DNA of 64,000 nt, from assembly GCF_007751035.1 (NCBI RefSeq), contig NZ_CP036433.1, forward strand, positions 3,267,001 through 3,331,000, given 5' to 3'. Positions 23,318 through 33,031 of the stretch are shown here, one piece after another. The stretch's first letter is position 1. Each line of letters opens with the position of its first letter. The position numbers and the translations under genes were made by a program. The stretch is from Lignipirellula cremea (GTDB lineage Bacteria; Planctomycetota; Planctomycetia; Pirellulales; Pirellulaceae). Below the pieces are notes generated by a model. The model did not search any database and was not told the DNA's origin. It saw nothing but the letters and a program-made list of their open reading frames with translations.

Positions 23318-24820
23318 ATGAAATTTTGGGCGGCTGTGATTCTATGCCTTGGCTGTGGGGCCGTTACCCCTGCTGCGCCGGTGGCGGCGCAGGAGGTTCT
23401 GGAAGAACAGACGCCGCGGACGCCTTTGGGGCCGGAGAAGTTGCGGCATCTGGTGGCGGCGCTGGTGCATCAGGATGCGAACATTCGCGAGGCGGCCCAG
23501 GGGCAGTTGCTGCTCCATGCCGAGCAAGCGATGCCGCTACTGATGGGCGAACTGGCCGATTCGCCGGACGAACGCCGGGCGGCCGCGGCGGCGATCGTCC
23601 TGGCGAACATGCGGAAGGTCAAGCGAGAAATGGCCCCGCAAACGGTTGACCATCGTCCGATCGTCAAAACGCTGGCCGCCATGCTCTGGGAAACGACACG
23701 TCCCCTCGAACCGTGGCGCTGGTATCTGGCCGCGACGCTGGCGGTGATGATTTCTGATGAGCCGGAAATCGCCGACTCCCGAGGGCTTGAGGTCATGCAG
23801 CAGGCGCTGTATCGCGGCTTGCGCAGTCCAGAGCCAATGAAGCGTTACGCGGCGATCCAGGCGGCCTACCGGTTCCGCGATCCGCGTGCAATGGAATCGT
23901 TATGGGCCATTCTGCGCGGCCCGCACCGCCAACCACAGGGAGTGGATTTGACGATGCTGACCGGCTTCCAGTTTGCGCTGGGATATACGAACGCCCTGGG
24001 CGTGTATGCTCCGCTGCAGCCGGAGTTCGACCCGGATAAAAAGGAGCTGCAGATTCGCGGCGGGTTCCAGTACTTTGACTGGGATGCGTTTGGGCCGCCG
24101 ACTGTGTACGTGCGCGACGGAGGGAATATCAATCCGCCTGACGTGAACGACGACGGCAAAGCCCGCCAGGGCCGGGCCGTGTTTGTCTGGGAAGAGTTCC
24201 TGGTGATCGCCACGCTGGATCGCCTGGATGCAGATCCGCTGGCCCTGCAGGCGGCCGCCTATCGGCTGGCCGATAGTCACAACTTGTGGATTCGTCGCGA
24301 CTCCGCCCGGGTGCTGCTGGCGATGCTGGCGGAGAAACGCCCTATCGATCAGCGGCGATTGTCGTTGCTGTTGATCGGGTTGCTGCAGGCCGATGACTAT
24401 GAGACGCGGATGTTCGCCATTCGTCAGCTGCGAGAACTGCAGCAGGACCAGGTCGACGGCCAGGCGGTTGGAACGAGCATGGTCCACTGGATGCAGGACG
24501 ACGACTTCGACGTTCGTCATGAAGCGGCCGTGACGCTGCTCCAGGTGGGACCGCGGTCGCAGGCCCTGGGTGAGGCAGTGCTGGAGCTGATTGAGTTCCA
24601 GAAACTGGCGCAGCAAGGGCTCGTTCGTCGACTGGGAGGTCGCATTGGCGGCACGGCGGTTCGCATGCTGACCGCGACCGAACGGCTGCAGCGGGACTGG
24701 GTCCGGGTCTATGGTCCGGCAACCGAACCGGCCCCGCCAGGCGATGGCCGGGCCGATATCGACCCGCGTGAACCGGAGGCTTCAGAACGGATCCCGGCGC
24801 CGCAGCCCCAGCAACCCTGA
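23318..24820 (+). CDS. Secreted HEAT-repeat protein
   Basis: 500 residues from the ATG at 23318 (MKFWAAVILCLGCG), with a signal peptide ending near VAAQ. Helical repeats follow throughout: VAALVHQDANIREAAQGQLL, YRGLRSPEPMKRYAAIQAAY, RRDSARVLLAMLAEKRPID, ADDYETRMFAIRQLRELQ, DDDFDVRHEAAVTLLQV. A non-helical insert near 215-280 (FQYFDWDAFGPPTVYVRD, NPPDVNDDGKARQG) interrupts them. The end is Pro/Glu-rich. Such exported scaffolds are frequent in planctomycetes; partner unknown. It stands between the eroded array edge and a convergent lipoprotein gene. Confidence 0.82.
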   Translation: MKFWAAVILCLGCGAVTPAAPVAAQEVLEEQTPRTPLGPEKLRHLVAALVHQDANIREAAQGQLLLHAEQAMPLLMGELADSPDERRAAAAAIVLANMRKVKREMAPQTVDHRPIVKTLAAMLWETTRPLEPWRWYLAATLAVMISDEPEIADSRGLEVMQQALYRGLRSPEPMKRYAAIQAAYRFRDPRAMESLWAILRGPHRQPQGVDLTMLTGFQFALGYTNALGVYAPLQPEFDPDKKELQIRGGFQYFDWDAFGPPTVYVRDGGNINPPDVNDDGKARQGRAVFVWEEFLVIATLDRLDADPLALQAAAYRLADSHNLWIRRDSARVLLAMLAEKRPIDQRRLSLLLIGLLQADDYETRMFAIRQLRELQQDQVDGQAVGTSMVHWMQDDDFDVRHEAAVTLLQVGPRSQALGEAVLELIEFQKLAQQGLVRRLGGRIGGTAVRMLTATERLQRDWVRVYGPATEPAPPGDGRADIDPREPEASERIPAPQPQQP

Positions 24821-24896
24821 CCACATCGCCAAAGCAGAAGGTCGGGCAGCCGCCGCCGTTTGGCGCCCCCTGCGATTTGGAGAGGTTGAATAGCGA

Positions 24897-25697
24897 TTAA
24901 TAGTGGAAGTCGATCTCTACCCCGTCGTTCCCCTGGAGCAACTGGTTGAACTGGTGGGTAGTGAGTTTCGACAGGTCGAGCGCTTGGCTATTGCTGTCGC
25001 CGAAAACGACCAAGACTTTACCGTCGGGCAGTTGTCCCAGGTCGCCGATCGAGCTCTCTAGATTGTACTCCAGGTCGACCGGCTGGGTCCAGATTACGGC
25101 CTTCTCGGGCGCCGCCTCGACGGCGAAGAGCGTCGTGGAAATGCCGTCGATCACCCGTCCAATCGATCGGCCCTGCTCCAGTTGTGGGCGATAGTGTTCA
25201 TAGGTGGGCTCCAGGATCCCGCCATTGCCTGTAAAACCGACAATGCGGGTCAGGCCGTCGGCGGAAGCGCCGTAGACTTCGGGCATTTTGTCGACCAGCC
25301 GCAGGTTATGGGGGCTGTCCCACGGTTCGTCCAGGCGGAACTGTTCGTAGAGTGTCTGGTGCCCCAGGTGAGGCAGAATGGCGACTCTCCAGCTCAAGAG
25401 TTTTACCTGACCGTCGGCTCCTCGCAGCACGGCGGCCGGGTACCGTCGATGTGCGTCGTGGTAACGCAGGCAGGCAAGAACAATGGTCTGCAAGTGCCTC
25501 AATCGCGCTTCCACCGAACCAGCGACGGGGAGGGGGCTTGTTTCGTCGCCGACGGCAAGTCGGAACGCTTCTGGTCTGGGACGAACGTGAGCCTGCGGCG
25601 CGTCGATCGGATTAAACGTGGTCGAGCTCTCTCTGCATGCTGTTCCCGCGGTGAGGAGTACGAAAAGAAAAAGAAGAGGGAAGGGATTGCGGTACAT
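24897..25697 (-). CDS. DUF1559-type domain lipoprotein without a pilin helix
   Basis: 266 residues from the ATG at 25697. The N-terminus is a lipoprotein signal (LLFLFVLLTAGTAC) instead of the prepilin GFTLIE motif that precedes DUF1559 in most planctomycete proteins. The body keeps DUF1559 landmarks: LRHLQTIVLACLRYHDAHRR, YPAAVLRGADGQVKLLSWRV, AILPHLGHQTLYEQFRLDEP, WDSPHN and DGISTTLFAVEAAPEKAVIW, with VVFGDSNS replacing the usual FGDGSV near the end. It should sit in a membrane facing the periplasm. The frame is open to 25856, but the extra part lacks protein character. Confidence 0.83.
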   Translation of the reverse strand: MYRNPFPLLFLFVLLTAGTACRESSTTFNPIDAPQAHVRPRPEAFRLAVGDETSPLPVAGSVEARLRHLQTIVLACLRYHDAHRRYPAAVLRGADGQVKLLSWRVAILPHLGHQTLYEQFRLDEPWDSPHNLRLVDKMPEVYGASADGLTRIVGFTGNGGILEPTYEHYRPQLEQGRSIGRVIDGISTTLFAVEAAPEKAVIWTQPVDLEYNLESSIGDLGQLPDGKVLVVFGDSNSQALDLSKLTTHQFNQLLQGNDGVEIDFHY

Positions 25698-25980
25698 TGA
25701 ATAGATTCCGCTTACACCAAAGAGGAAACAATTGAAAAGTGTCTGCCCGACCGCCTGCCTTGAATATCGCGAAAAAAAATCCCTCTTGCAAGGTATTCCC
25801 TCAACCATCCCTTCATTTTTCGGCGGCCTGCCTTTTGTGGGCAGGCAAACCCTCACAATTGGGCCGATAGTGGCGGGAAACTGCCGGAAGCCGCAGTTAC
25901 GCCTTTTCGATTCGCCCGGTTCTATTTATTCTGGATAGTTCCTGCCTGTTGCCCGCCTTACTTTTTCTTTTCAGACTCAC

Positions 25981-28900
25981 ATGAAATTGATACCGACCTG
26001 GCGTCTCCTGTTATCCGCGCTTTTGATCGCCGGCGGTTCCGTCCTGGCGGTTGCGGGCGAACCGATTCCCGAACCGGAAGCCCCGGCGATTGCCGCGGCG
26101 TCGGATGAAGGCGAACAGGCGATCGCAGGCTTCAAGCGTCCTGCCGGATACGGCGTGCAGTTGTTTGCCGCAGAACCGATGATGGCCAACCCGGCCGCAT
26201 TTTACGTCGATCTGACGGGACGCGTGTTTGTTTGCGAAACGTTCCGCCAGCAGCATGGCGTGGAAGACAATCGCAGCCATACTCCCTGGCTGGACGACGA
26301 TCTGGCGGCCCAGTCGGTCGACGATCGCAGGGCGTACTTCCAGAAGCATCTGAAAGACAAATACCTCGACTACGCCAAACAGGACGATCGCATTCGCCTG
26401 CTGATCGATGAAAACCAGGACGGCGTCGCCGATACCTCGACCGTGTTCGCCGATCACTTCAACGATCCCGTCGCCGGCACCGGCGCCAGCGTGCTCTCTT
26501 ACCGTGGCCTGACTTATTACACGTGCATCCCCGATCTGTGGCTGCTGCAGGACAAAAACGGCGACGGCCGCGCCGACGAGCGCCGCTCCCTTTATACGGG
26601 CTTCGGCGTGCGGGTCGCCTTCCGCGGGCACGATATGCACGGCCTGATCATTGGCCCGGATGGCCGCCTTTACTTCAGCATTGGCGACCGCGGTTACAAC
26701 GTCCAGGCAAGGGACAAGCGGCTGATGAACCCGGAATCGGGCGCGATTTTCCGCTGCGAACTCGACGGCTCCCATCTGGAAGAATACGCCCGCGGCTTGC
26801 GCAATCCGCAGGAAATGGCGTTCGACGATCACGGGAACCTGTTCACCTGTGATAACAATTCCGACAGCGGCGACAAGGCCCGCTGGGCGTATCTGGTCGA
26901 GGGCGGCGACTCCGGCTGGCGAATGCACTACCAGTACCTGAAAGACCGCGGTCCGTTTAACCGCGAGCAGCTCTGGCATCCGTACTATCCCGAACAGGCA
27001 GCCTATATTGTGCCGCCGATTGCGAACGTTTCCGACGGCCCGGCCGGTCTGGCGTACTACCCCGGCGTCGGTCTGGGAGATGACCAGAAGGGACGTTTCT
27101 TCCTCTGCGACTTCCGCGGCCAGGCCAGCAACAGCGGCATCCGCAGCTTCCGTTCTGAGCCGTATGGCGCCTTCTTCAAGCTGGTCGATGAAGAGCAGCC
27201 GATCTGGAGCATCCTGGGAACCGACGTGCAGTTTGGTCCCGACGGCGGGCTCTACATCAGCGACTGGGTCCACGGCTGGAATGGTCTGGGCAAGGGCCGC
27301 ATCTACAAGTTTCGTGATCTGGAACAGGCCAAAACTCCGCTGGTCGCCGAGGTGCAAGAGCTGTTAGCCGGCTCGTTCGACGACATCGAACCGAATCGCC
27401 TCGTCCAGTTGCTGGGTCATGCCGACCAGCGCGTGCGACAGGAGGCCCAGTTCGCCCTGGTGCGTATGGGCCAGGTGGAACGGCTGCAGCAGACGGCGAA
27501 AATGTCGGGCGAACTGCAGCCCCGCCTGCAGGCGATCTGGGGGCTGTGGCAGATCGGCCGCCAGCCAGACGGACGTTCCCAGGCGGCGCCAGTGCTGATC
27601 GAACTACTGCAGGATTCTGACGAGGAAGTTCGCGCCCAGGCGGCCAAGGTGGCGGGTGATTTGCGACTGGAACAGGCGGTGGAACCGCTGATCGGGGCGC
27701 TCGCCGATGAAAGCCTGCGGGTGCGATACTTTGCCGCCCAGGCGATCGGCAAGCTGTCGGCCAAAAAGGCGGCGCCGGCGGTGCTGGCCATGTTGGTGGA
27801 GAACGCCGATGTGGACCCGATCGTACGGCACGGCGGCGTGATGGCGCTGACCGGCATCGCGGACCAGGAGAAGTTGCTGGCGGCGGCGTCGCACCCGCAT
27901 CGCTCGGCTCGCCTGGGGGCGTTGCTCGCGCTGCGGCGGCTGGGTTCGCCGGATATCGCCCGCTTCCTGCAGGATCCCGACCCGTTGCTGGTGTTGGAAG
28001 CGGCCCGCGCCATTCACGACGCGCCGATCCCCGGCGCTTTGGCTGCGCTGGCGGCCTTGCGACGGGCCGATCCGTCGGCTCCTTTGCTGGAGCGGATTCT
28101 GAATGCGAACTATCGCCTGGGTCAGGCCGAGAATGCGGCTGCCATTGCCCGCTGGGCCGGGGAAGACCCTTTAACGAGCAAGCAGCGGCTGGAAGCGCTC
28201 GCCATGCTGGACGCCTGGGAGAAGCCGGCGTCCCGAGATCGCGTGCTGGGTCAATGGAATCCGCTGGAAGCGCGTTCGCCTGAGGCGGCCGCCGTCGCCA
28301 TCCGGTCGGCCCTGCCGAAGCTAATGAACGCCCCCGACGACGTCCGTCTGTCGGCGCTCAAAACGGCTGCCAAACTGGGCGTGTCCGATGTCGCGCCGAT
28401 GCTGTCGACGCTGTTCACGGACGCCAGCCAGTCAGGCGAAAGTCGCCGCGATGCTTTGCTGGCGTTGTCGGCGCTGAAATCGCCGCGTCTGGCCGAGTTC
28501 ATCCCGCAGGGGCTGGGCGACGCGAACGCGCTGGTGCGGGCCGCCGCCCGTGAGGCTCTGCTGCGGCAGTCGCCGGGTGAAGGCGTCAAGGAACTAGCCG
28601 CCGCGGTGCAGGCAGACACCCAGGTCGAACGGCAGCAAGCTCTGGCCCTGCTGGGCTCCTTGCCGCAGAACGCCCAGGCGGGCGCCGCCTTGACGCAGGC
28701 GATGCGAGATCTGCTGGCGGATCAGATCGCCGCCGACACTCGGCTGGATGTGCTGGAAGCGGCCCGCCACAGCAAGGCGCCTGCCGCGCTGGAACTGGTG
28801 GCGAAGTACGAGTCAACTTTTTCGCCCGATAATCCGCTCTCTCCGTACCTGGATGCGCTGCACGGCGGCGACCGGGAACTGGGCGAACAAATCTTCCTGG

Positions 28901-29283
28901 AACGCCGCGAGGTTTCCTGCGTGCGGTGCCACAAGATTGGCGAGCAAGGGAGCGAAGTTGGCCCCGAACTGACAAAGATCGGCGTCGACAAAAAGCGGGA
29001 GTACCTGCTGGAAGCGATCGTGGCGCCGAACCGCTCGATCGCCAAGGACTTCGCCTCCGTCCAGGTGATTACCGACGAGGGGAAAGCGTACACCGGCATC
29101 ATCAAAGTCGACGACGACAAAGAGCTGCGGCTGATGCTGGCCGACGGCCAGCAGGTAAGCATACCGCAAGAGTCGATCGAGGCCCGACGGGCCGCCGCCA
29201 GCGCCATGCCTGACGACCTGATCAAACAGCTCAGCCCGCACGATCTGCGAAACCTGGTCGAGTTTTTGTCGTCGCTCAAATAA
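25981..29283 (+). CDS. PVC-type membrane-bound dehydrogenase with HEAT repeats and haem-binding CxxCH
   Basis: 1100 residues. A signal peptide (LLSALLIAGGSVLAVAG) is followed by a beta-propeller of the planctomycete dehydrogenase type (about 45-445: FKRPAGYGVQLFAAEPMMAN, RGHDMHGLIIGPDGRLYFSI, GLRNPQEMAFDDHGNLFTCD, GGLYISDWVHGWNG), HEAT repeats (about 460-950), and a C-terminal c-type cytochrome domain with CVRCH at 980-984 in FLERREVSCVRCHKIGEQG. The domain order matches the PVC-type haem-binding proteins thought to be periplasmic oxidoreductases; substrate unknown. It is monocistronic, with a perfect hairpin 33 bases after the stop. Confidence 0.92.
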   Translation: MKLIPTWRLLLSALLIAGGSVLAVAGEPIPEPEAPAIAAASDEGEQAIAGFKRPAGYGVQLFAAEPMMANPAAFYVDLTGRVFVCETFRQQHGVEDNRSHTPWLDDDLAAQSVDDRRAYFQKHLKDKYLDYAKQDDRIRLLIDENQDGVADTSTVFADHFNDPVAGTGASVLSYRGLTYYTCIPDLWLLQDKNGDGRADERRSLYTGFGVRVAFRGHDMHGLIIGPDGRLYFSIGDRGYNVQARDKRLMNPESGAIFRCELDGSHLEEYARGLRNPQEMAFDDHGNLFTCDNNSDSGDKARWAYLVEGGDSGWRMHYQYLKDRGPFNREQLWHPYYPEQAAYIVPPIANVSDGPAGLAYYPGVGLGDDQKGRFFLCDFRGQASNSGIRSFRSEPYGAFFKLVDEEQPIWSILGTDVQFGPDGGLYISDWVHGWNGLGKGRIYKFRDLEQAKTPLVAEVQELLAGSFDDIEPNRLVQLLGHADQRVRQEAQFALVRMGQVERLQQTAKMSGELQPRLQAIWGLWQIGRQPDGRSQAAPVLIELLQDSDEEVRAQAAKVAGDLRLEQAVEPLIGALADESLRVRYFAAQAIGKLSAKKAAPAVLAMLVENADVDPIVRHGGVMALTGIADQEKLLAAASHPHRSARLGALLALRRLGSPDIARFLQDPDPLLVLEAARAIHDAPIPGALAALAALRRADPSAPLLERILNANYRLGQAENAAAIARWAGEDPLTSKQRLEALAMLDAWEKPASRDRVLGQWNPLEARSPEAAAVAIRSALPKLMNAPDDVRLSALKTAAKLGVSDVAPMLSTLFTDASQSGESRRDALLALSALKSPRLAEFIPQGLGDANALVRAAAREALLRQSPGEGVKELAAAVQADTQVERQQALALLGSLPQNAQAGAALTQAMRDLLADQIAADTRLDVLEAARHSKAPAALELVAKYESTFSPDNPLSPYLDALHGGDRELGEQIFLERREVSCVRCHKIGEQGSEVGPELTKIGVDKKREYLLEAIVAPNRSIAKDFASVQVITDEGKAYTGIIKVDDDKELRLMLADGQQVSIPQESIEARRAAASAMPDDLIKQLSPHDLRNLVEFLSSLK

Positions 29284-29315
29284 GCGGAACCGGTTTCGCG
29301 TAGAAGCCTTCGGCT

Positions 29316-29340
29316 GCGTTCGGGCGTCCTGCCCGAACGC
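29316..29340 (+). terminator. Strong hairpin after the dehydrogenase gene
   Basis: GCGTTCGGGC (29316-29325) and GCCCGAACGC (29331-29340) form a perfect 10-bp stem with loop GTCCT. No T-run follows, so termination would need a U-independent mechanism; it may instead protect the mRNA end. The rest of 29284-29568 shows nothing else. Confidence 0.55.
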
Positions 29341-29568
29341 TTCGTTGCCGGGGTTCGCCGTGGCTGATCGCTGCTCTGTGTCTCAAAGGACTTTGCGAAG
29401 AATTACTGGCAGTTATTGGATAACCGTTTCGAGAAAGAACCGACGCCGGACAGTCGTCTTTCACTCCGTGATAGAACGTGTACTTTCGCGGAGCGAAGGT
29501 CGACTTTCTGCGCCTGCTTTTGTGCAAAACGATGAAACAATCTCGTCCCGCCATTTGCCTCGCGATCC

Positions 29569-31242
29569 TTATAGATCGTCGTCGGCGATCGTATCGTGTT
29601 CCTGCAGGCGTGTCTGGCGAGACAGGCTGAGCATGCACAGATCGTCGGTTTGCGGCTCGGCTTTGGTGAAGCGGCTGAGCTCCGTCAGCAGGGAATCAAT
29701 CACGGCGTCGGCGCTGGGAGCGCGGGCCAGGAATTCTTCGATCCGGTCGCAGCCGAACATCTCCCGATTGTGGTTGAGCGACTCATTCAACCCGTCGGTA
29801 TAGAGCAGCAAGATGTCGCCTTCGGCCAGCGGCACAATGATCTGTTCGTATTTCTGTTCGGTCAATACGCCCAGCGGCGGACCAGATTCCGCCTGGCCCA
29901 GGGACAGGACTTCACCGCTGGCCAGTCGCATCAGGGGGGGCATGTGCCCCGCGTTGACGATGGTGACCTCATGGCGGACGGGATCCAGGATGCAGAGCGC
30001 CAGGGTAACGAAGCGGCTGTTGTAGACCAGCTCCGAGATTTTCAAATTCAGCCGATTGGCTGCCTCCGCCGGGGTGGGACTGGTCAGCAGAGAGAACCTC
30101 ACCTCGCTGCAGATCCGGGCCATCAGCAGGGCGGCCGACACGCCTTTGCCGGCGATATCGCCCACGGCGATCGCCCAGCGACCGTCGGGCAGCGGCACGT
30201 AGTCAAAGTAATCGCCGCCGACGCCTTCGGCCGCCTGGTAGTAATGGCACAGGTCGTATTCGGGCAGTTGTGGAGCTTCTCGCGGAAGAAAGTGCAACTG
30301 CACCTGGCGGGCCGTGCGGATATCGCGCTCCCGCCGATCAAACTGCAGCTGGGTCTGGTGCAGGGCGAGCAGTTCCAGCACCCGGGCGACCAGGTTGGCC
30401 ACATTCACCAGGACTTCGAGATCGCCGGCGGAGAAACGTTCGCGGCGGCTCATGGTGTCGATATGGATGAGACCTAAAGGGGTGTTTCCCGATCCGATCA
30501 AAGGGGCCGAAACGACGGACCGAATGCGAAGCGACGCGACCGATTCGCTGCCCATAAAGCGTTCATCGGAAACGGCGTCGGCGCTCAGGACAGCTTTGCT
30601 TTCTCGGATTACCCGGCGGGCGATGGTGCGGCTGATGGGAGCGGCCGCTTCCGCGTCGTCGCCCCGCAGCTTGGAGGCCCGGCAATGGAGCTTCTCGCCG
30701 CCCGGCTCCACCATTAATACATAGCCGCGCTGGGCCTGGGGGAAAATTTCGAAAATGCTGGACAGGACTTCGGGGAACAGTTTGTCGAGGTCGAGCGTAG
30801 AGCCCAGGTGCCGGGTGATATCGAGCAGGGCCCGCAGTTTGCGATGCAGGTTGACTTCGCTCAGCGCCTCGCAGGCGCCGGCGTCGAGCATGGTGATAAT
30901 GCTGGACCCGGTTTCTTCTTCCAGGTTCGGCTCGTGCGGCAGAACATCGTAATCGACTTCGCGGAATTCCAGCAGGACGTCGCTGATTTTGACGATGTCC
31001 AGATCGCCCAGTCGTGTGGGACGCTCCACCCGCTGGTCGTTCAGCCAGGTGCCGTGCTGGCTGCCTAGATCTTCCAGATAGAATCCATCGGGACGACGGG
31101 CGATGCGCGCATGACGCCGCGAGACGGTCGTTTCCGCCAGCTCGAGATCGCAACTGGGATGCCGACCGATCGTGAACTCTCGCCCAAAGACTTCGCGTTT
31201 GTCGCCTTTGCGTTTACCTTGTACGACAAAGATTGTCGCCAC
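29569..31242 (-). CDS. FHA-GAF-PP2C (SpoIIE/RsbU-type) protein phosphatase
   Basis: 557 residues from a GTG behind TAGGAG. FHA domain at 1-95 with phosphothreonine-binding landmarks (FTIGRHPSCDLELAETTVSR RHARIA split over 20, GSQHGTWLNDQRV). GAF domain at about 140-300 (LRALLDITRHLGSTLDLDKL, IGSGNTPLGLIHIDTM). PP2C-like phosphatase at about 325-545 with metal-binding aspartates in GGDYFDYVPLPDGRWAIAVG and DIAGKGVSAALLMA, and LYTDGLNES. This architecture is that of RsbU-like regulators that dephosphorylate anti-anti-sigma factors after sensing a signal; the FHA domain suggests input from a Ser/Thr kinase. No partner gene is adjacent. Confidence 0.92.
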   Translation of the reverse strand: MATIFVVQGKRKGDKREVFGREFTIGRHPSCDLELAETTVSRRHARIARRPDGFYLEDLGSQHGTWLNDQRVERPTRLGDLDIVKISDVLLEFREVDYDVLPHEPNLEEETGSSIITMLDAGACEALSEVNLHRKLRALLDITRHLGSTLDLDKLFPEVLSSIFEIFPQAQRGYVLMVEPGGEKLHCRASKLRGDDAEAAAPISRTIARRVIRESKAVLSADAVSDERFMGSESVASLRIRSVVSAPLIGSGNTPLGLIHIDTMSRRERFSAGDLEVLVNVANLVARVLELLALHQTQLQFDRRERDIRTARQVQLHFLPREAPQLPEYDLCHYYQAAEGVGGDYFDYVPLPDGRWAIAVGDIAGKGVSAALLMARICSEVRFSLLTSPTPAEAANRLNLKISELVYNSRFVTLALCILDPVRHEVTIVNAGHMPPLMRLASGEVLSLGQAESGPPLGVLTEQKYEQIIVPLAEGDILLLYTDGLNESLNHNREMFGCDRIEEFLARAPSADAVIDSLLTELSRFTKAEPQTDDLCMLSLSRQTRLQEHDTIADDDL

Positions 31243-31373
31243 CGCGAATCTCCTAGCGTAAACAGAATCGAATCCTTGATTGGCGCATCACTGCCAGGGG
31301 GAGTCAAGCATCCCGTCCTGTGCGGCTTCCGTGGTTCGCGCTCTTGGCGCCAGCGAGCATTGTAGCCAAAAAC

Positions 31374-32369
31374 CTAGGCCGGCAAAATTGCGCTAGAGAC
31401 CGCGGGGGCCAGATACTTTTTTCCCTGCCAGGTGTCGCGCCGCAGCATTTCTGCGTCGAGTTCCCTTTTGACGGCCGGTTTATCCAGGCACCACTCGGGT
31501 CCAATAAAGTATTTCGGCGGGGCTTCGCCGCTGATTCGTTCCACGATCATTTCGGGCGGCAGCAGTTCCAGGAAATCGACCAGCACCTGGATGTAGTCGT
31601 CACGCTCCATCAACACGGTCTCGCCCGAGGCGATCTGATCGGCCAGCGGCGTGTTTTTCACGGCGTACAGATTGTGCAGCTTGACCGAATCCAGCCCCAG
31701 CCGGGCAACTTCGTGGGCGGTCGCCAGCATGTCGTCGGGCGATTCGCCGGGGAGGCCCAGCATCACATGGGCGCAAATTTCAAAACCGCGATCGCGGCTG
31801 CGCTCCATTGCGTCCAGAAAGGCGTCGTGATGGTGGCCCCGATTCATCCAGTCGAGCGAGCGGTTGTGGATCGTCTGCAGGCCGTATTCGACCGACAACC
31901 ACGTTTTGCCGGCGATCTCCTCCAGCAGATCGAGCACGTCGTTCGGCACGCAGTCGGGACGAGTGCCGATCGCCATACCGACAACTTGAGGGTGGGCAAG
32001 GGCCTGTTCGTACAGCGGGCGGAGTCGCTCCACGGGGGCGTAAGTATTGGTGGCCGGCTGGAAGTAGGCCAGGAACTGGTCGCACTTGTATCGCAGCTTT
32101 AACCGCCGGACGCCTTCATCAATCTGGTCGGTAACCAGTTGCCGCGGCACGCGACGACTGGGGCTGAAACTGCGGTTGTCGCAGAATACGCAGCCCCCTT
32201 TGGCGACTGTGCCGTCGACATTGGGACAGGTAAAGCCGGCGTCGATGCTGACCTTTTGCACCCGGGCGCCAAACCGCTGGCGGAGAAAATGGTTGTAAGC
32301 GTGGTAGCGCAGACCGGCTTCTTTCCAGCTTAACAGGTCACTCGAAGGGGGCGGATTTGTTGACGACAT
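31374..32369 (-). CDS. TIGR01212-type radical SAM protein (YhcC-like)
   Basis: 331 residues. The N-terminal cluster motif is VSIDAGFTCPNVDG then GGCVFCDN, the expanded CxxxxxxxxxCxxC spacing seen in YhcC/TIGR01212 rather than the simple CxxxCxxC. Further family blocks: SVEYGLQTIHNRSLDWMNRG, ICAHVMLGLPGESPDDML, GLDSVKLHNLYAVKNTPLA and the C-terminal RISGEAPPKYFIGPEWCLDK. These enzymes are cytosolic; the substrate is unknown, with RNA modification one suggestion. It lies upstream of the phosphatase gene on the same strand, 131 bases apart, and divergent from the small FHA gene. Confidence 0.9.
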   Translation of the reverse strand: MSSTNPPPSSDLLSWKEAGLRYHAYNHFLRQRFGARVQKVSIDAGFTCPNVDGTVAKGGCVFCDNRSFSPSRRVPRQLVTDQIDEGVRRLKLRYKCDQFLAYFQPATNTYAPVERLRPLYEQALAHPQVVGMAIGTRPDCVPNDVLDLLEEIAGKTWLSVEYGLQTIHNRSLDWMNRGHHHDAFLDAMERSRDRGFEICAHVMLGLPGESPDDMLATAHEVARLGLDSVKLHNLYAVKNTPLADQIASGETVLMERDDYIQVLVDFLELLPPEMIVERISGEAPPKYFIGPEWCLDKPAVKRELDAEMLRRDTWQGKKYLAPAVSSAILPA

Positions 32370-32502
32370 TGCGCGCCTTGGATAAATTAAGGTTTCGCGG
32401 TTTTAAGAGGAATTCATCCCTCATTCCCCTGGCGAATTCCATCGGGGGGAGACCGCATACCAGGTGTCAGGGCAGCGGACTTCATTTTTGGAGCAGAACT
32501 CG

Positions 32503-32979
32503 ATGACAAAGTACGGCGAACTCGTGCCCCTGGGCGGGGGCGATCCCATCCCGCTTTTAACCGACAATCTAAAAGTGGGACGTCGCGAAAGTTGCGACAT
32601 TGTCCTTCGTTTTTCTAACATTTCCGCCCACCATTGTCAGCTGTCGGTCGAGGAAGGATACTGGTTCGTCTGCGACCTGAGCAGCCGGAACGGCGTCAAA
32701 GTAAACGGCGTGAAAATCGCCCCCGAACTCCGCAAACGCCTGGATCCCGGCGACAAACTCTCGGTAGCCAAGCATAACTACGAGATCCAATACGTTCCAG
32801 GCGACCTGGGCGCCGTGGGCGTACCGCCGTCCGACGAACAGCCTTCCGGGTTGACGAACCAGTCATTGATGCAGCGGGCTGGCCTGGATCGGCGTCGCAC
32901 CCAGGAAATTGATATTAAATCTCGCTTGGACGTCAAAAACAACGCGGCCGGGCAACTCAAACGCCGGCCCCCGCAGTAA
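32503..32979 (+). CDS. Small FHA-domain protein
   Basis: 158 residues from the ATG at 32503 behind TGGAG (an ATG at 32464 gives an unlikely extension). A single FHA domain spans about 5-100: LTDNLKVGRRESCDIVLRFS, NISAHHCQLSVEEGYWFVCD, LSSRNGVKVNGVKIAP; the Arg-Arg-Glu-Ser, His and Ser-Arg-Asn-Gly positions for phosphothreonine binding are present. The C-terminal 50 residues are polar and likely disordered. It may be a phospho-dependent adaptor; a second FHA gene product is encoded nearby (29569-31242). Confidence 0.88.
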   Translation: MTKYGELVPLGGGDPIPLLTDNLKVGRRESCDIVLRFSNISAHHCQLSVEEGYWFVCDLSSRNGVKVNGVKIAPELRKRLDPGDKLSVAKHNYEIQYVPGDLGAVGVPPSDEQPSGLTNQSLMQRAGLDRRRTQEIDIKSRLDVKNNAAGQLKRRPPQ

Positions 32980-33031
32980 CCGGAAGGCTCGCCTTGAGAC
33001 GCGCTTTCCCCATTTTTCTACGCAGGTATTC

